From: a virus
IMG/VR virus record: IMGVR_UViG_3300045049_000256
Location: 1 to 37,671 of that record
Strand: one strand, 5' to 3'
Length of the DNA: 37,671 nt
A model generated the notes under the pieces. It saw nothing but the letters and a program-made list of their open reading frames with translations. It was not told where the DNA came from and searched no databases. Positions 10,952 through 18,504 of this stretch are shown here, piece by piece (position 1 is the stretch's first letter; every line of letters starts with the position of its first letter). The position numbers and the translations under genes are program-made.

Positions 10952-13474
10952 GTGAATGCTACCACCAGCGCGCGCAAGCGTGCAACCTCGTCATCGGAAA
11001 CCCGCCCTGCCAAGGGTTCAGATGCTTCCGCGCCGATCTACTCGACCAACGACCTGCCAGCGCTGTACGACGTGATCTCCACGCAGCTCGAGAAGCTGCG
11101 CCGGATCGACGACGACGTGACGGGCGGCTTCACGATCCGCATCTGCATCATCGCGCGCCACGCTTTCGCGGCATTCCTCAAGAATCGCGACTCTTGGCCG
11201 GTCGCCGTGCAGGCCGAACGGCTGTTCGACATCGAAGCGCTGTTGATGGGCGCGCAGACCTGCGAAGCCATCGGGCAGGAGCGATACGCGCTGCTCGACA
11301 CGGCCTTGCGCGCGATCGACCGAGCCACCGATGTCCTCATGGAGCATCCCGACTACAAGACCGCGGACACGGTCGCGGATGAATCTATCTACGGTCAGCC
11401 GAAGCCGGCCCGGGATGCGGCGCGCAACGTGGAGCGCGCCGCATGCATCCTCAACACCATCGCCGGGATTGCTGCCACGATCGAGAGGTTCGGCGTGCAA
11501 CTGGTTAGCGCCTCGGGTGAAGACTCGCGCCCGAACGAAGTCGAGGCCCTGTCCTGTGGTGTCCGCGACCTGAGCGCGCAAATCGGTCTCCTTGCCGATT
11601 TCGCCATGGAAGAAATGGGCAGCGCTTCCGTCACTCGCGGCGGCATCCGCGAGTGGCTCCTTCCCCCGGTCTACGGCAAGACAAGCAACACCGAGACGGG
11701 GGGCAACGGCATGAATACGCCCCGCACAACCCGCCTTTCGGCCGAGGCTGCCGAATCCATCCGCACGAACGCGCTGACTCTCGCGCGCCAAGCCCTGAAC
11801 GGTATGTTGGCCGCAGAAGATGCCGGCGAGACGGGCGACAACGTGGCGCGCGTCCTGCGCCATGCCGAACGTCTCCTTGACGCGTGGGTGCGTGAGGTTG
11901 ACGCGTCGACGCTGCACACATGGAGCGCGCATGCCTGGTCCGACCGGCTGCACGACATCGACTCTATGGTCCTGTGCGCGATCGCGTACGAGAGTGCTCA
12001 CGCGAACGATTCACCTCGCCTTGCGGTGCTCGACGGCTCTGTTCGAGTGCCGTTGCTCGACATCCTGCAATCGCTCGATCGCATCGACTTGCCCCAAGCG
12101 GACCAGGGCGATTATGAGCGCCACTCGTTCATGCGAGGCAAGCAGATGGTCTGTGATCTCCTCGACGAGATCGCGTCCGAAGCGGCGAGCGACCAGTTTG
12201 ACATGTGGGCCAAGCATCGCGGTCGAGACGTGCCGCAGCGGAATGTGGTCCACGAGTTCCTGGAGCAAATTCGCTTCGATGAAGGCGCGCTTGCGGGAAT
12301 CGGCGCAACGCTCACCGGCATGATTGGCATGACGATGAACGGCTCTCTGCCAGAGAGCGATCAGATTCGGAACGCCACCTACGAAGACTGTTTCGGCACT
12401 CCGGACATGATGTACATGGGCGAGCCGGGCTTCGACGGAGATGCGGGTTCAAGCATGCAACCCGAAGATAGCTCGAAGGACGAGGCCTCCAGCGAGTGGC
12501 GCGCGAAAGTCCGCGAGCTCGTCGAGAAGGTATCAGACATCGCGGGTCATGCGATCAACGCCTTTGACCTGCAGGATGGCGATGCCGTGTTTGCCGAGCT
12601 GCTGCTGCAAACGGCCATGTTCCTTGCGGAGGACCACACCGGAATCCTCGACAAGGAACCTGGCGAGGTCCGCCGCGAGTTCATCAACAAGCTTGAAGCG
12701 TGCTTCATGGGCGCGCGCAACATGCCCGATGTTCCCGAAGTCGTCTTCGCAGCCGCTTTGCAGCCCGCAATCGATCTGTTGAACGAAGCGTGGGACGTGA
12801 CCGAGCGGGAAGAGAGCCGACTCCATGCCGAGGCGCGGCAACAAGACGCTGCTAGGGAACGCGATCAGCGCCGGGAGCGTGTTGAAGGCGGGAACGGCTC
12901 GCATCACGACAACATGCTGTACACCGTTGATGTGGTGCAGGACGCGATGGACGCCTTCGCGCAGCTCGGTCCGCAGCAATCTCAGGCGATCGGACCCTCA
13001 CGCGAGCTTTCAATCATTGCGCGTGCCAAGGCCGATGTCGGGCGCCACGGGGACGCCATGGAACACCTTCATCAGATTTACGCCATGGCTTCCAAGATCG
13101 AGTGCACGAGCGAAGAGCAGGCGCAGCGACTTGGCGACATTCTCGACGCTCTTGCTCCCATCGAGAAGTACTTCGCGGAAGTTGAGAAGAAGCATCTGGA
13201 GAAGGAAACGCGCGAGCAGTTCGCTCGCGAAGTGTCCAATTTTCTGAAGCGGCTGCGTGGCGGGCGCGCCGATGAAAAACTGACAGCGGCCGAATTGGCG
13301 ATAGCCGAAATGTCCCGTGCGACCATCCTGTCGGCGATCGGCGATGATGACGTTTCACTCGAAGTACTGCGGGTGCAATTCGAGCGGATAAAGGCTCTCG
13401 CTGGCCCGCTGCGCGATGAGCGGCAGAAAGACGGGACGCCCATACCGGGAGCGCAGGAGTCGGAGCACCGCTGA
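10952..13474 (+). CDS. large unknown protein next to the integrase (840 aa)
   Basis: The largest gene in the window and not one I recognise. After a disordered N-terminus (MNATTSARKRATSSSETRPA) it is almost entirely acidic and helical, without membrane segments or enzyme motifs. It appears to contain related helical blocks: compare FDIEALLMGAQTCEAIG (about 92-108), HDIDSMVLCAIAYES (about 335-349) and NKLEACFMGARNMPD (about 583-597), each followed by a helix of the type 'ALxPAIDLL'. A coiled coil lies near 725-760. The start is a GTG with GAGGA upstream; its TGA overlaps the next ATG (TGATG). It is in one rightward unit with the integrase, so it is likely made in lysogens. A scaffold or sensor role is conceivable. 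Confidence 0.8.
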   Translation: MNATTSARKRATSSSETRPAKGSDASAPIYSTNDLPALYDVISTQLEKLRRIDDDVTGGFTIRICIIARHAFAAFLKNRDSWPVAVQAERLFDIEALLMGAQTCEAIGQERYALLDTALRAIDRATDVLMEHPDYKTADTVADESIYGQPKPARDAARNVERAACILNTIAGIAATIERFGVQLVSASGEDSRPNEVEALSCGVRDLSAQIGLLADFAMEEMGSASVTRGGIREWLLPPVYGKTSNTETGGNGMNTPRTTRLSAEAAESIRTNALTLARQALNGMLAAEDAGETGDNVARVLRHAERLLDAWVREVDASTLHTWSAHAWSDRLHDIDSMVLCAIAYESAHANDSPRLAVLDGSVRVPLLDILQSLDRIDLPQADQGDYERHSFMRGKQMVCDLLDEIASEAASDQFDMWAKHRGRDVPQRNVVHEFLEQIRFDEGALAGIGATLTGMIGMTMNGSLPESDQIRNATYEDCFGTPDMMYMGEPGFDGDAGSSMQPEDSSKDEASSEWRAKVRELVEKVSDIAGHAINAFDLQDGDAVFAELLLQTAMFLAEDHTGILDKEPGEVRREFINKLEACFMGARNMPDVPEVVFAAALQPAIDLLNEAWDVTEREESRLHAEARQQDAARERDQRRERVEGGNGSHHDNMLYTVDVVQDAMDAFAQLGPQQSQAIGPSRELSIIARAKADVGRHGDAMEHLHQIYAMASKIECTSEEQAQRLGDILDALAPIEKYFAEVEKKHLEKETREQFAREVSNFLKRLRGGRADEKLTAAELAIAEMSRATILSAIGDDDVSLEVLRVQFERIKALAGPLRDERQKDGTPIPGAQESEHR

Positions 13475-13734
13475 TGCCGGCCGTAACGCTGCAGATCGCA
13501 CTTCCCGACGCGCCGACGCTTTCGCGTGAGAGGCTCGAGGAGATCACAGGCCGCACCAGAACGCCGAGCATCATGGCGTGGCTAGACGAGCATCACTGGC
13601 TCTACCAGCTCGACGCCAGCGGAAATCTGGTAGTCGGGAGCCTGTACGCGCATCTTCGCCTCGCCGGCCTCGATCCAGCGGAAGTGTCATTGCCCGACAT
13701 CCCAGACGGCTTTGACCTCGGCAAGGTGCGTTGA
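13474..13734 (+). CDS. DUF4224-like, integrase-associated protein (86 aa)
   Basis: The N-terminal part, LSRERLEEITGRTRTPSIMA followed by WLDEHHWLYQLDASGNLVVG, matches the DUF4224 pattern (L-S-x-E-x-L-x-E-I-T-G, a spacer, then W-L and a strand pair with Asp-x-x-Gly). These short proteins are regularly encoded just ahead of tyrosine integrases in proteobacterial prophages and are suspected to be excisionases or integrase partners. Here it is coupled on both sides: TGATG with the 840-residue gene and TTGA with the integrase. It is the best candidate for the recombination directionality factor. Confidence 0.75.
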   Translation: MPAVTLQIALPDAPTLSRERLEEITGRTRTPSIMAWLDEHHWLYQLDASGNLVVGSLYAHLRLAGLDPAEVSLPDIPDGFDLGKVR

Positions 13735-14969
13735 ACGTCTGGGTCGCACTGCACTACGCTATTGACGCCATGAGGCTCCCTTACCTCCGCATCCGCAAGT
13801 ACAAGAACAAGGCTGGCAAGGTCTGGCTTGGCTACTACTACGAGCCGCCGCGCGGCTCAGGCGGCGAGCCCGGCGTTCGCCCTAAGCCCGTTGCGCTCGG
13901 GTCCGAGATGCTCCGTAAGGGCGACGACGCGACCGCGCGCGTGCCGCCGCCTGAAGTCCTGGCGAAGTACTCGGCAGTGGCGAAGGTGAAGATCGCCGAC
14001 ACGCCGGCACAGGGCACGATCGCTGCGGTCTACGAGCGCTGGCACGAGTGGGCTGTCGCGGAGGTCAAAGCCGACCGCTTAGGGAAACGCACGCTGCAGG
14101 ACTATGAGAAGCACTGGCAGGAGCTGAAGCCGGTTTTCGGCGCTGGACCGATCGATGGGCTCACGCAGCCGCTCATGCTCGCCTACTACGACAAGCGAAG
14201 TTCGAAGGACCGGGCGAAACGCGAAATCGCGTTCCTCGGCCTGATGTGTTCGTGGGCCAAGCCCCGCGGCTACATGCGCGCTCCCAATCCGGTCGACCGT
14301 GGCCTGCGCCATCAGCTCAAGCTGCGGAAAGTGCCTAAGCCTGCAGTGCCGGCGAACGTGTATTGGGTCGTGTGGTCGTGCGGTGATCAGCTGGTGCGCG
14401 ATACCCTCGACCTTTCGTACATGCTCGCCACGCGGCCCAGCGAGGCCCTGCGCGTGCCGATGCCTCCCGCGGGCGCCGTGCAAGTGGAAAAGCATCTGCC
14501 CAAGACTTCCAAGCGCGGCCGCGCGATCGTAAAAATCCCGATCACGCCCGACCTGCAGGCGTTCATCGATCGACGGCGAGCGCTGCGGCCCGAGAGCCTG
14601 TACCTGCTGTTCGATGACGATGGGAAGCAGCTGCTGCCCCAGGGCATGGTGCGCACGCGGCTGTACAAGGCCATCAGGCTGGCCAAACAGGTATGCGAGG
14701 AGCTGCAGGTTCCTTGGGTGAACTTCACGCGCCAGCAGCTGCGGCCCACCGCGCTCACCGCCACGAACCGCGTGCACGGCCGAGGCGAAGCGCGCAAGCT
14801 CGCCGGGCACACGACCGAAAAGCAGACCGCCGACTACATCCGCGAGCCCGAGATTGCGCAAGCGGCCACGCTGCCGCCGTCCGATCCTGTGCTGCTTGAG
14901 CGCGTGAAGGCGGCACTTCGCGCACGCACATCGCCGAAGGAGGAGCCCAATGCAACTGCTGCAGCATGA
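13731..14969 (+). CDS. int: tyrosine integrase
   Basis: Phage integrase of 412 residues with an N-terminal arm-binding and core-binding region (about 1-200) and a C-terminal catalytic domain. Visible catalytic residues are R235 (TRPSEAL), a lysine in the PKTSKRGRAIVKIP hairpin, R338 in the QQLR box (Gln instead of the usual His), H360 (KLAGH) and nucleophile Y369 (ADYIRE). The start is a TTG overlapping the upstream stop, with AAGGTG before it; an in-frame ATG at 13770 (MRLPYLRIRK) has no ribosome site but begins where the conserved part starts. It would recombine the attP 550 bases downstream with the 3' end of a host tRNA-Phe gene. Confidence 0.93.
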   Translation: MNVWVALHYAIDAMRLPYLRIRKYKNKAGKVWLGYYYEPPRGSGGEPGVRPKPVALGSEMLRKGDDATARVPPPEVLAKYSAVAKVKIADTPAQGTIAAVYERWHEWAVAEVKADRLGKRTLQDYEKHWQELKPVFGAGPIDGLTQPLMLAYYDKRSSKDRAKREIAFLGLMCSWAKPRGYMRAPNPVDRGLRHQLKLRKVPKPAVPANVYWVVWSCGDQLVRDTLDLSYMLATRPSEALRVPMPPAGAVQVEKHLPKTSKRGRAIVKIPITPDLQAFIDRRRALRPESLYLLFDDDGKQLLPQGMVRTRLYKAIRLAKQVCEELQVPWVNFTRQQLRPTALTATNRVHGRGEARKLAGHTTEKQTADYIREPEIAQAATLPPSDPVLLERVKAALRARTSPKEEPNATAAA

Positions 14970-15435
14970 GGACCATCGTTTCACGTTGACGCTTGAGGGG
15001 CGCGCGCCGCACTTCACCGGGTATGTGCTTCGCTTTCGTCAACCGCAAGGCGAAGCGCGACGACCGCGAGTCGGCAACCGATACGACTTGCCCGGCACGT
15101 ATCAGGACAGCAACCAGGCGTTCCATGCTGCGATGGATGCAGTCCACCGGATGATCAACGGCGAGCTGCGCGCCATGGTGTCCGAGGTGAGAAAGCGCGT
15201 GAAGGAGTACGACCTTTACGCATCCGCGCTGTTCCAGCTGGAGCGTTGCGCATGGGAGCCAGCGCTGCGCATCGTCAGCCGGCGCGCGGCGAACAAGGGC
15301 GCGACGCAAGACTTCAACGAAGAGCAGAGCCCATTGCAGCGCAACACCACTGGAAACAAGGATGCCGCGCGAGACTTCGCGCTCTGGTACGGCGAGCGGC
15401 TGGTGCTCGGCGCGGTGCCTGGGCTACGAATCTGA
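14950..15435 (+). CDS. unknown protein between integrase and attP (161 aa)
   Basis: A perfect AAGGAGG lies before the ATG, inside the last codons of the integrase, so it is translated from the same message. The N-terminal part is beta-rich (DHRFTLTLEGRAPHFTGYVL), the middle is helical with basic residues (MVSEVRKRVKEYDLYAS), and the end is aromatic (DFALWYGERLVLG). I do not recognise the family. Its last codons lie only a few bases before the palindrome that begins the att region. A role in recombination or prophage maintenance is possible from position alone. Confidence 0.7.
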   Translation: MQLLQHEDHRFTLTLEGRAPHFTGYVLRFRQPQGEARRPRVGNRYDLPGTYQDSNQAFHAAMDAVHRMINGELRAMVSEVRKRVKEYDLYASALFQLERCAWEPALRIVSRRAANKGATQDFNEEQSPLQRNTTGNKDAARDFALWYGERLVLGAVPGLRI

Positions 15436-15490
15436 CGGCTCCTGGCGAAAAGTCTTTTCGCCAGCACGGGAAGCCGCTACACAAATGAAA

Positions 15491-15512
15491 GCGCCAGCTC
15501 GAAGGCTGGCGC
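15491..15512. repeat. hairpin beside the att core
   Basis: GCGCCAGC and GCTGGCGC form an 8-bp stem with a six-base loop. On the minus strand TTTCATTTG follows, so after integration it could end transcription of the tRNA-Phe gene, which reads in that direction. Confidence 0.6.
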
Positions 15513-15518
15513 GGGATT

Positions 15519-15565
15519 TGGTGGCCTGGGGCGGAATCGAACCACCGACACGCGGATTTTCAATC
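15519..15565 (-). other. attP core: 3' half of tRNA-Phe(GAA)
   Basis: On the minus strand the sequence runs from the anticodon loop (TTGAAAA, anticodon GAA) through the anticodon 3' stem TCCGC, variable loop GTGTC, T-arm GGTGG-TTCGATT-CCGCC and acceptor strand CCAGGCC to ACCA. The 5' side does not continue as tRNA: the expected GCGGA stem is replaced by unrelated bases, so this is not a functional gene. Phages that integrate into tRNA genes carry exactly such a 3' copy to restore the gene. With the integrase on one side and phage genes on both, it is attP rather than attL or attR. Confidence 0.85.
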
Positions 15566-15735
15566 AGTAGCCTACCCCAAAGAAATCAATCGGTTACGCG
15601 ACGATTCCTTTCGCCAGCAGCAGATGATAGCGACCTTGGAAGCCGCGCGGCGCCGTGAGCGTCGCTGAGAAGGCGAAAAGACTTCGCGAACTGACGCATC
15701 GATGCAGCGACGCCGAGGCAAGCCTGTGAGGCCCT

Positions 15736-16431
15736 GTGCGCTTATATTGGCGCCCGATGCCCTGGCAAGACACCTGGTCCGAAAGCTGCATTCTCAAGCT
15801 GCACGAGCGCGAGATTTACCCGCGCGCTGAGGCCCCGTACAGGTACATGCGCGAGTGGACCGGCGACATCGTTATCGAAAACCTCGGGCTCGATGATCGA
15901 GAGCGCGCGGGCGAGCGAGACTTCGCCGGCACGTTTTCGGTGATGGTGCTGGACTTGGAAAGTGCTGTGAATGAGCGCGAGTCTGTCTTCGAGGTGTTTG
16001 ACGCTCACCAGTCAACGATCGGGTACTTCGAAGCTCTCTATGAGGAGGACGCCAGCTTCAAACCAGGTGTCGTGAAGGTCGCCTTCGGGGGCGACGAGAG
16101 GTGGAGTCCCAATCTTCTGATCTTGGATCGCTTGATGATTCTAGAACGGCACCGCGGCAGTGGCCTCGGGCTGGAGGTGCTGGCGTCACTGATCGCCTAT
16201 TTTCGTACGGGGACTGGCCTGATCGCGATGAAGCCATTCCCGCTGCAATTCGAACATGACGCCGGGACGCGACCGAATTTCGAAGAGTTCGCGCTCGGCC
16301 GATTCACGAAGAGTGAGCGGTCATCCACGGCCGCTCTTCGACGCTATTACCGAAAGCTCGGCTTTCAGCTGGTGCCCGGAACAGAGTACATGGTGCTCAG
16401 CTCGGATGCGGACTTGCCTGACTTCCGCTGA
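15736..16431 (+). CDS. GNAT-like acetyltransferase, cargo gene (231 aa)
   Basis: The C-terminal half fits the GNAT fold: LLILDRLMILERHRGSGLGL gives the strand and the acetyl-CoA loop (R-G-x-G-L-G), and RRYYRKLGFQLV near the end is the usual 'Y-x-x-x-G-F' segment. The N-terminal 110 residues are acidic and unlike ribosomal-protein acetyltransferases, so the substrate cannot be guessed. The GTG at 15736 has GAGG four bases upstream; an in-frame ATG at 15757 has no ribosome site. It is the first gene right of attP and would sit at a prophage end, a usual place for lysogenic-conversion genes. Confidence 0.65.
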   Translation: MRLYWRPMPWQDTWSESCILKLHEREIYPRAEAPYRYMREWTGDIVIENLGLDDRERAGERDFAGTFSVMVLDLESAVNERESVFEVFDAHQSTIGYFEALYEEDASFKPGVVKVAFGGDERWSPNLLILDRLMILERHRGSGLGLEVLASLIAYFRTGTGLIAMKPFPLQFEHDAGTRPNFEEFALGRFTKSERSSTAALRRYYRKLGFQLVPGTEYMVLSSDADLPDFR

Positions 16432-16534
16432 CGAGTCTCGTGAGGTGTGAGTGGCGCCGCGCCTATCCGCACGGGCGCCGCACGAAAATCCAGTCGAGGA
16501 CCGGTGCAATCGTCTGCGTGGCACGACACGAGCC

Positions 16535-16564
16535 ACAAAAAGAAACCGGCCCACGCGGGCCGGT
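16535..16564 (-). terminator. terminator of the SOS-linked leftward operon
   Basis: On the minus strand ACCGGCCC-GCGT-GGGCCGGT is followed by TTCTTTTTG. It lies about 100 bases after the last codon of the two-gene leftward operon. The intervening bases (16565-16665) hold no gene I can support. Confidence 0.8.
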
Positions 16565-16665
16565 AGAAGACGCTGAGCAAAAGGGAGGGTGTTCAGGAGA
16601 TAAGCCGCTCAGCGCGGTGCTCAGTGTTGTCAGTGCTGCCTGAGCAGCGCCTGACTCGACGCGAC

Positions 16666-17031
16666 TCACACCCAGCGCCAAGTCTCGGCCTTGCACTTGG
16701 CTTCTGACCTCTTAGCATCCTGGTAGTTGGTTGGTTCGCATTGCCACCGCTGGATCAGCCATCGGCGACGCCCAGCAATCTCTGCGCGTTCAAATCCGCT
16801 GAACGCGATTTCGGTGACATGGACGCTGCTCAATGTCGGGCGCCACAAAGTTGCAAGCGGCTTGGTCGTGGTTGATGCGCGCGTGTTCATCGCGAAATCG
16901 AGCGGCCACAACTGCAAAACCGGAACGTTGCGAACGGTATACGAGTAAAGCTGACCGAACCTCGGCCGCATCTCGCCATTGCCGGGCGTTGGCACCCCGC
17001 CGTCATAGCCGAAGCACACACGCACGTACAC
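16666..17031 (-). CDS. unknown second gene of the SOS-linked operon (121 aa)
   Basis: Beginning at the GTG at 17031 (AGG five bases upstream) the protein starts MYVRVCFGYDGGVPTPGNGE and continues with beta-rich segments (FGQLYSYTVRNVPVLQLWPL) and a basic, Trp-containing end (RRRWLIQRWQCEP ... ETWRWV). A longer frame reaches 17145 but its first part is only the shifted reading of the upstream gene. It starts eight bases after the stop of the 121-residue gene upstream and ends before a terminator. I recognise no family; if the LexA box controls the operon, it is a damage-induced phage protein. Confidence 0.6.
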   Translation of the reverse strand: MYVRVCFGYDGGVPTPGNGEMRPRFGQLYSYTVRNVPVLQLWPLDFAMNTRASTTTKPLATLWRPTLSSVHVTEIAFSGFERAEIAGRRRWLIQRWQCEPTNYQDAKRSEAKCKAETWRWV

Positions 17032-17038
17032 CGCCGCC

Positions 17039-17404
17039 TCACTCCGGCCGCTCGTAGACCTCGTCGTAGAACGACAGCCACAGCCTGGCGCTGGGCGGCG
17101 GCTCAAAGCCATCAAACGACGCCGCGCGCGCAGCTGCAGCTGCAACGTCCCATTCCGTGGTGATCGGGTCGGTGTCGGGGCCGCTCGTCTCCGCGTGCTC
17201 CTCGCGCTGCATGTAGCTGGCGAAGAACGCGACCTTCACGCCCTCAGCGCTGCCGAAGCGCTTCTCGAGCTCGCGCGCGAACCGCGACTCGATCGTCGCG
17301 CGATCAGCCGCCGGCAGCTGCGGCCAGTACATCAGCTCGACGGTGTAGGGGGTGTGGAATTGCTCGCTCAGCGCGGAGCGAGCGTTGCTGGAAGCCTCAT
17401 CCAT
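17039..17404 (-). CDS. unknown first gene of the SOS-linked operon (121 aa)
   Basis: An acidic 121-residue protein (MDEASSNARSALSEQFHTPY at its start) with a predicted strand-helix-strand middle (TVELMYWPQLP, then IESRFARELEKRFG, then VKVAFFASYM) and an acidic C-terminus (FYDEVYERPE). No known motif is visible. GGAG lies seven bases before the ATG, and a perfect LexA box lies 17 bases upstream of that ATG, so transcription should rise on DNA damage. The SRAP gene diverges from the same region. A DNA-damage response or prophage-induction role is inferred only from this control site. Confidence 0.65.
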   Translation of the reverse strand: MDEASSNARSALSEQFHTPYTVELMYWPQLPAADRATIESRFARELEKRFGSAEGVKVAFFASYMQREEHAETSGPDTDPITTEWDVAAAAARAASFDGFEPPPSARLWLSFYDEVYERPE

Positions 17405-17420
17405 GCTGACTCTCCAAATA

Positions 17421-17442
17421 CTACTGTACGAGCATACAGTAG
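17421..17442. promoter_or_regulatory. LexA (SOS) box
   Basis: TACTGT-ACGAGCAT-ACAGTA (17422-17441) matches the beta/gammaproteobacterial LexA consensus CTGT-N8-ACAG with perfect 8-bp symmetric arms when the flanking C and G are included. It lies between two divergent genes, 17 bases from one start codon and 71 from the other, and could control both. Confidence 0.88.
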
Positions 17443-17512
17443 AATTCGGTGGACTTGTTCCGCTTTACGCTGACGAACACACTGCTGCTGGGCATCGACT
17501 GCCCGGCAGGCT

Positions 17513-18436
17513 ATGTGCTACTCCGCGAAGATCGTTGCTGAATGGAAGAAGTACCAGCGCGCGTACGGCGTGGAGATCAGCGTCGAGGATTACTTCGACC
17601 TGTTTTGGCGTCGGCGGATGGGCGAGAAGATCAAGATTCCGAAGGGGATCGAAGATGGCTTCGCCGAGCCGGAAAACGCTCGTGAGCGCGAGATTAAAGC
17701 TCTCATCGATGAATGGCGAAGCACCGAGTCCACGCGACTCGAGCAAGAGCTTTTCAAGCAGCGCCGACGCCTTGCTGACGCTCAGCGGATTCTCGCAGCC
17801 AAGCCGACGAAGAAGGCAGCAGACGATCAGCGCATCGCGTCGAGCAAGACAGATCAGATCCTCGGTTGGCTTGAGGATTTGCAGCGCACCACGCCGGCAG
17901 AGCGCGATGCGCGCATCTACCCACAGCACTACTCGCATGTGATCGTGATGGAGGGCGGCAGGCGCGTGCTCAAGCCGATGCGTTACGGCTGTCGCCCCGC
18001 AGGCAAGCCGGCCTTCTACGACACGAAGTTCCCCGGCACGTACAACGCGCGCCGCGACAACCTCGAAGGGTTCTGGAAAGGGCAATTCGGCTACAGCCAC
18101 GGAATCATGGTCGCCACCGAGTTCTTCGAGAACGTCGACCGTGATGGCAAGAACGTCGTGCTGGAATTTCGGCCGGCGACGCGGCACCCAATGCTCGTCG
18201 CGTGCTTGTGGTCGCGGTGGACCGCACCAGGTGAGTCCGATCTTCTATCGTTCGCTGCGATCACCGATGACCCGCCGCCCGAGATCGCCGCAGCCGGTCA
18301 CGATCGTTGCATCGTGCCGATCAGGCCGGAGCACATCGACGCTTGGCTTGAACCCGGACGATCAACGCCAGCGTCGCTGCAGGTCATTCTCGATGACCGC
18401 GAGCGCCCTTACTACGAGCACCGGCTCGCAGCTTAG
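17513..18436 (+). CDS. SRAP-family (HMCES/YedK-like) protein
   Basis: SOS response-associated peptidase-type protein, a family that shields abasic sites in single-stranded DNA by a covalent bond to Cys2. Visible residues fit: C2 (MCYSAK), N178 (TYNARRDNL), E206 (TEFFEN) and H263 (GHDRC). At 307 residues it is longer than YedK; the extra part is a charged helical insertion at about 45-135. The ribosome site is weak. It diverges from the unknown operon across the LexA box. It may protect phage DNA during damage-induced replication. The family call is firm; control by the box on this side is inferred. Confidence 0.88.
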   Translation: MCYSAKIVAEWKKYQRAYGVEISVEDYFDLFWRRRMGEKIKIPKGIEDGFAEPENAREREIKALIDEWRSTESTRLEQELFKQRRRLADAQRILAAKPTKKAADDQRIASSKTDQILGWLEDLQRTTPAERDARIYPQHYSHVIVMEGGRRVLKPMRYGCRPAGKPAFYDTKFPGTYNARRDNLEGFWKGQFGYSHGIMVATEFFENVDRDGKNVVLEFRPATRHPMLVACLWSRWTAPGESDLLSFAAITDDPPPEIAAAGHDRCIVPIRPEHIDAWLEPGRSTPASLQVILDDRERPYYEHRLAA

Positions 18437-18504
18437 GGGCTGGGGCAGGAGCACCGCAAACCTGTAGGTGGTGCAGGAGCCGCAGCAGCGCTACAGTCGC
18501 GCCG

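Larger units (their letters stand above)
15442..15683. promoter_or_regulatory. GGCGAAAAG motifs flanking attP, possible integrase arm sites
   Basis: CTGGCGAAAAG and its exact complement CTTTTCGCCAG form a palindrome with one central base at 15442-15464. Right of the core, CTTTCGCCAG occurs at 15608-15617 and GGCGAAAAGACT at 15672-15683. Repeats of one short motif in both orientations on both sides of a core match the usual layout of integrase arm-type sites. Confidence 0.5.
15436..15735. other. att region, about 300 bases without a gene
   Basis: This stretch contains the tRNA-derived att core, one palindrome, one hairpin and repeated GGCGAAAAG-type motifs on both sides of the core; these are described separately. 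No coding frame with a ribosome site is visible. Confidence 0.7.

Noticed and set aside
11018-12001. Long minus-strand frame opposite the 840-residue gene
   Set aside because: The plus-strand frame continues for 840 codons with protein-like composition and coupled neighbours; the minus-strand frame is a GC-rich shadow.
15519-15600. Functional tRNA-Phe gene
   Set aside because: Only the part from the anticodon loop to the 3' end is present; the 5' anticodon strand, D-arm and acceptor 5' strand are absent.
16565-16665. Small gene between the leftward terminator and 16666
   Set aside because: Short frames here are Ser/Pro/Arg-rich, span the terminator hairpin and have no ribosome site.
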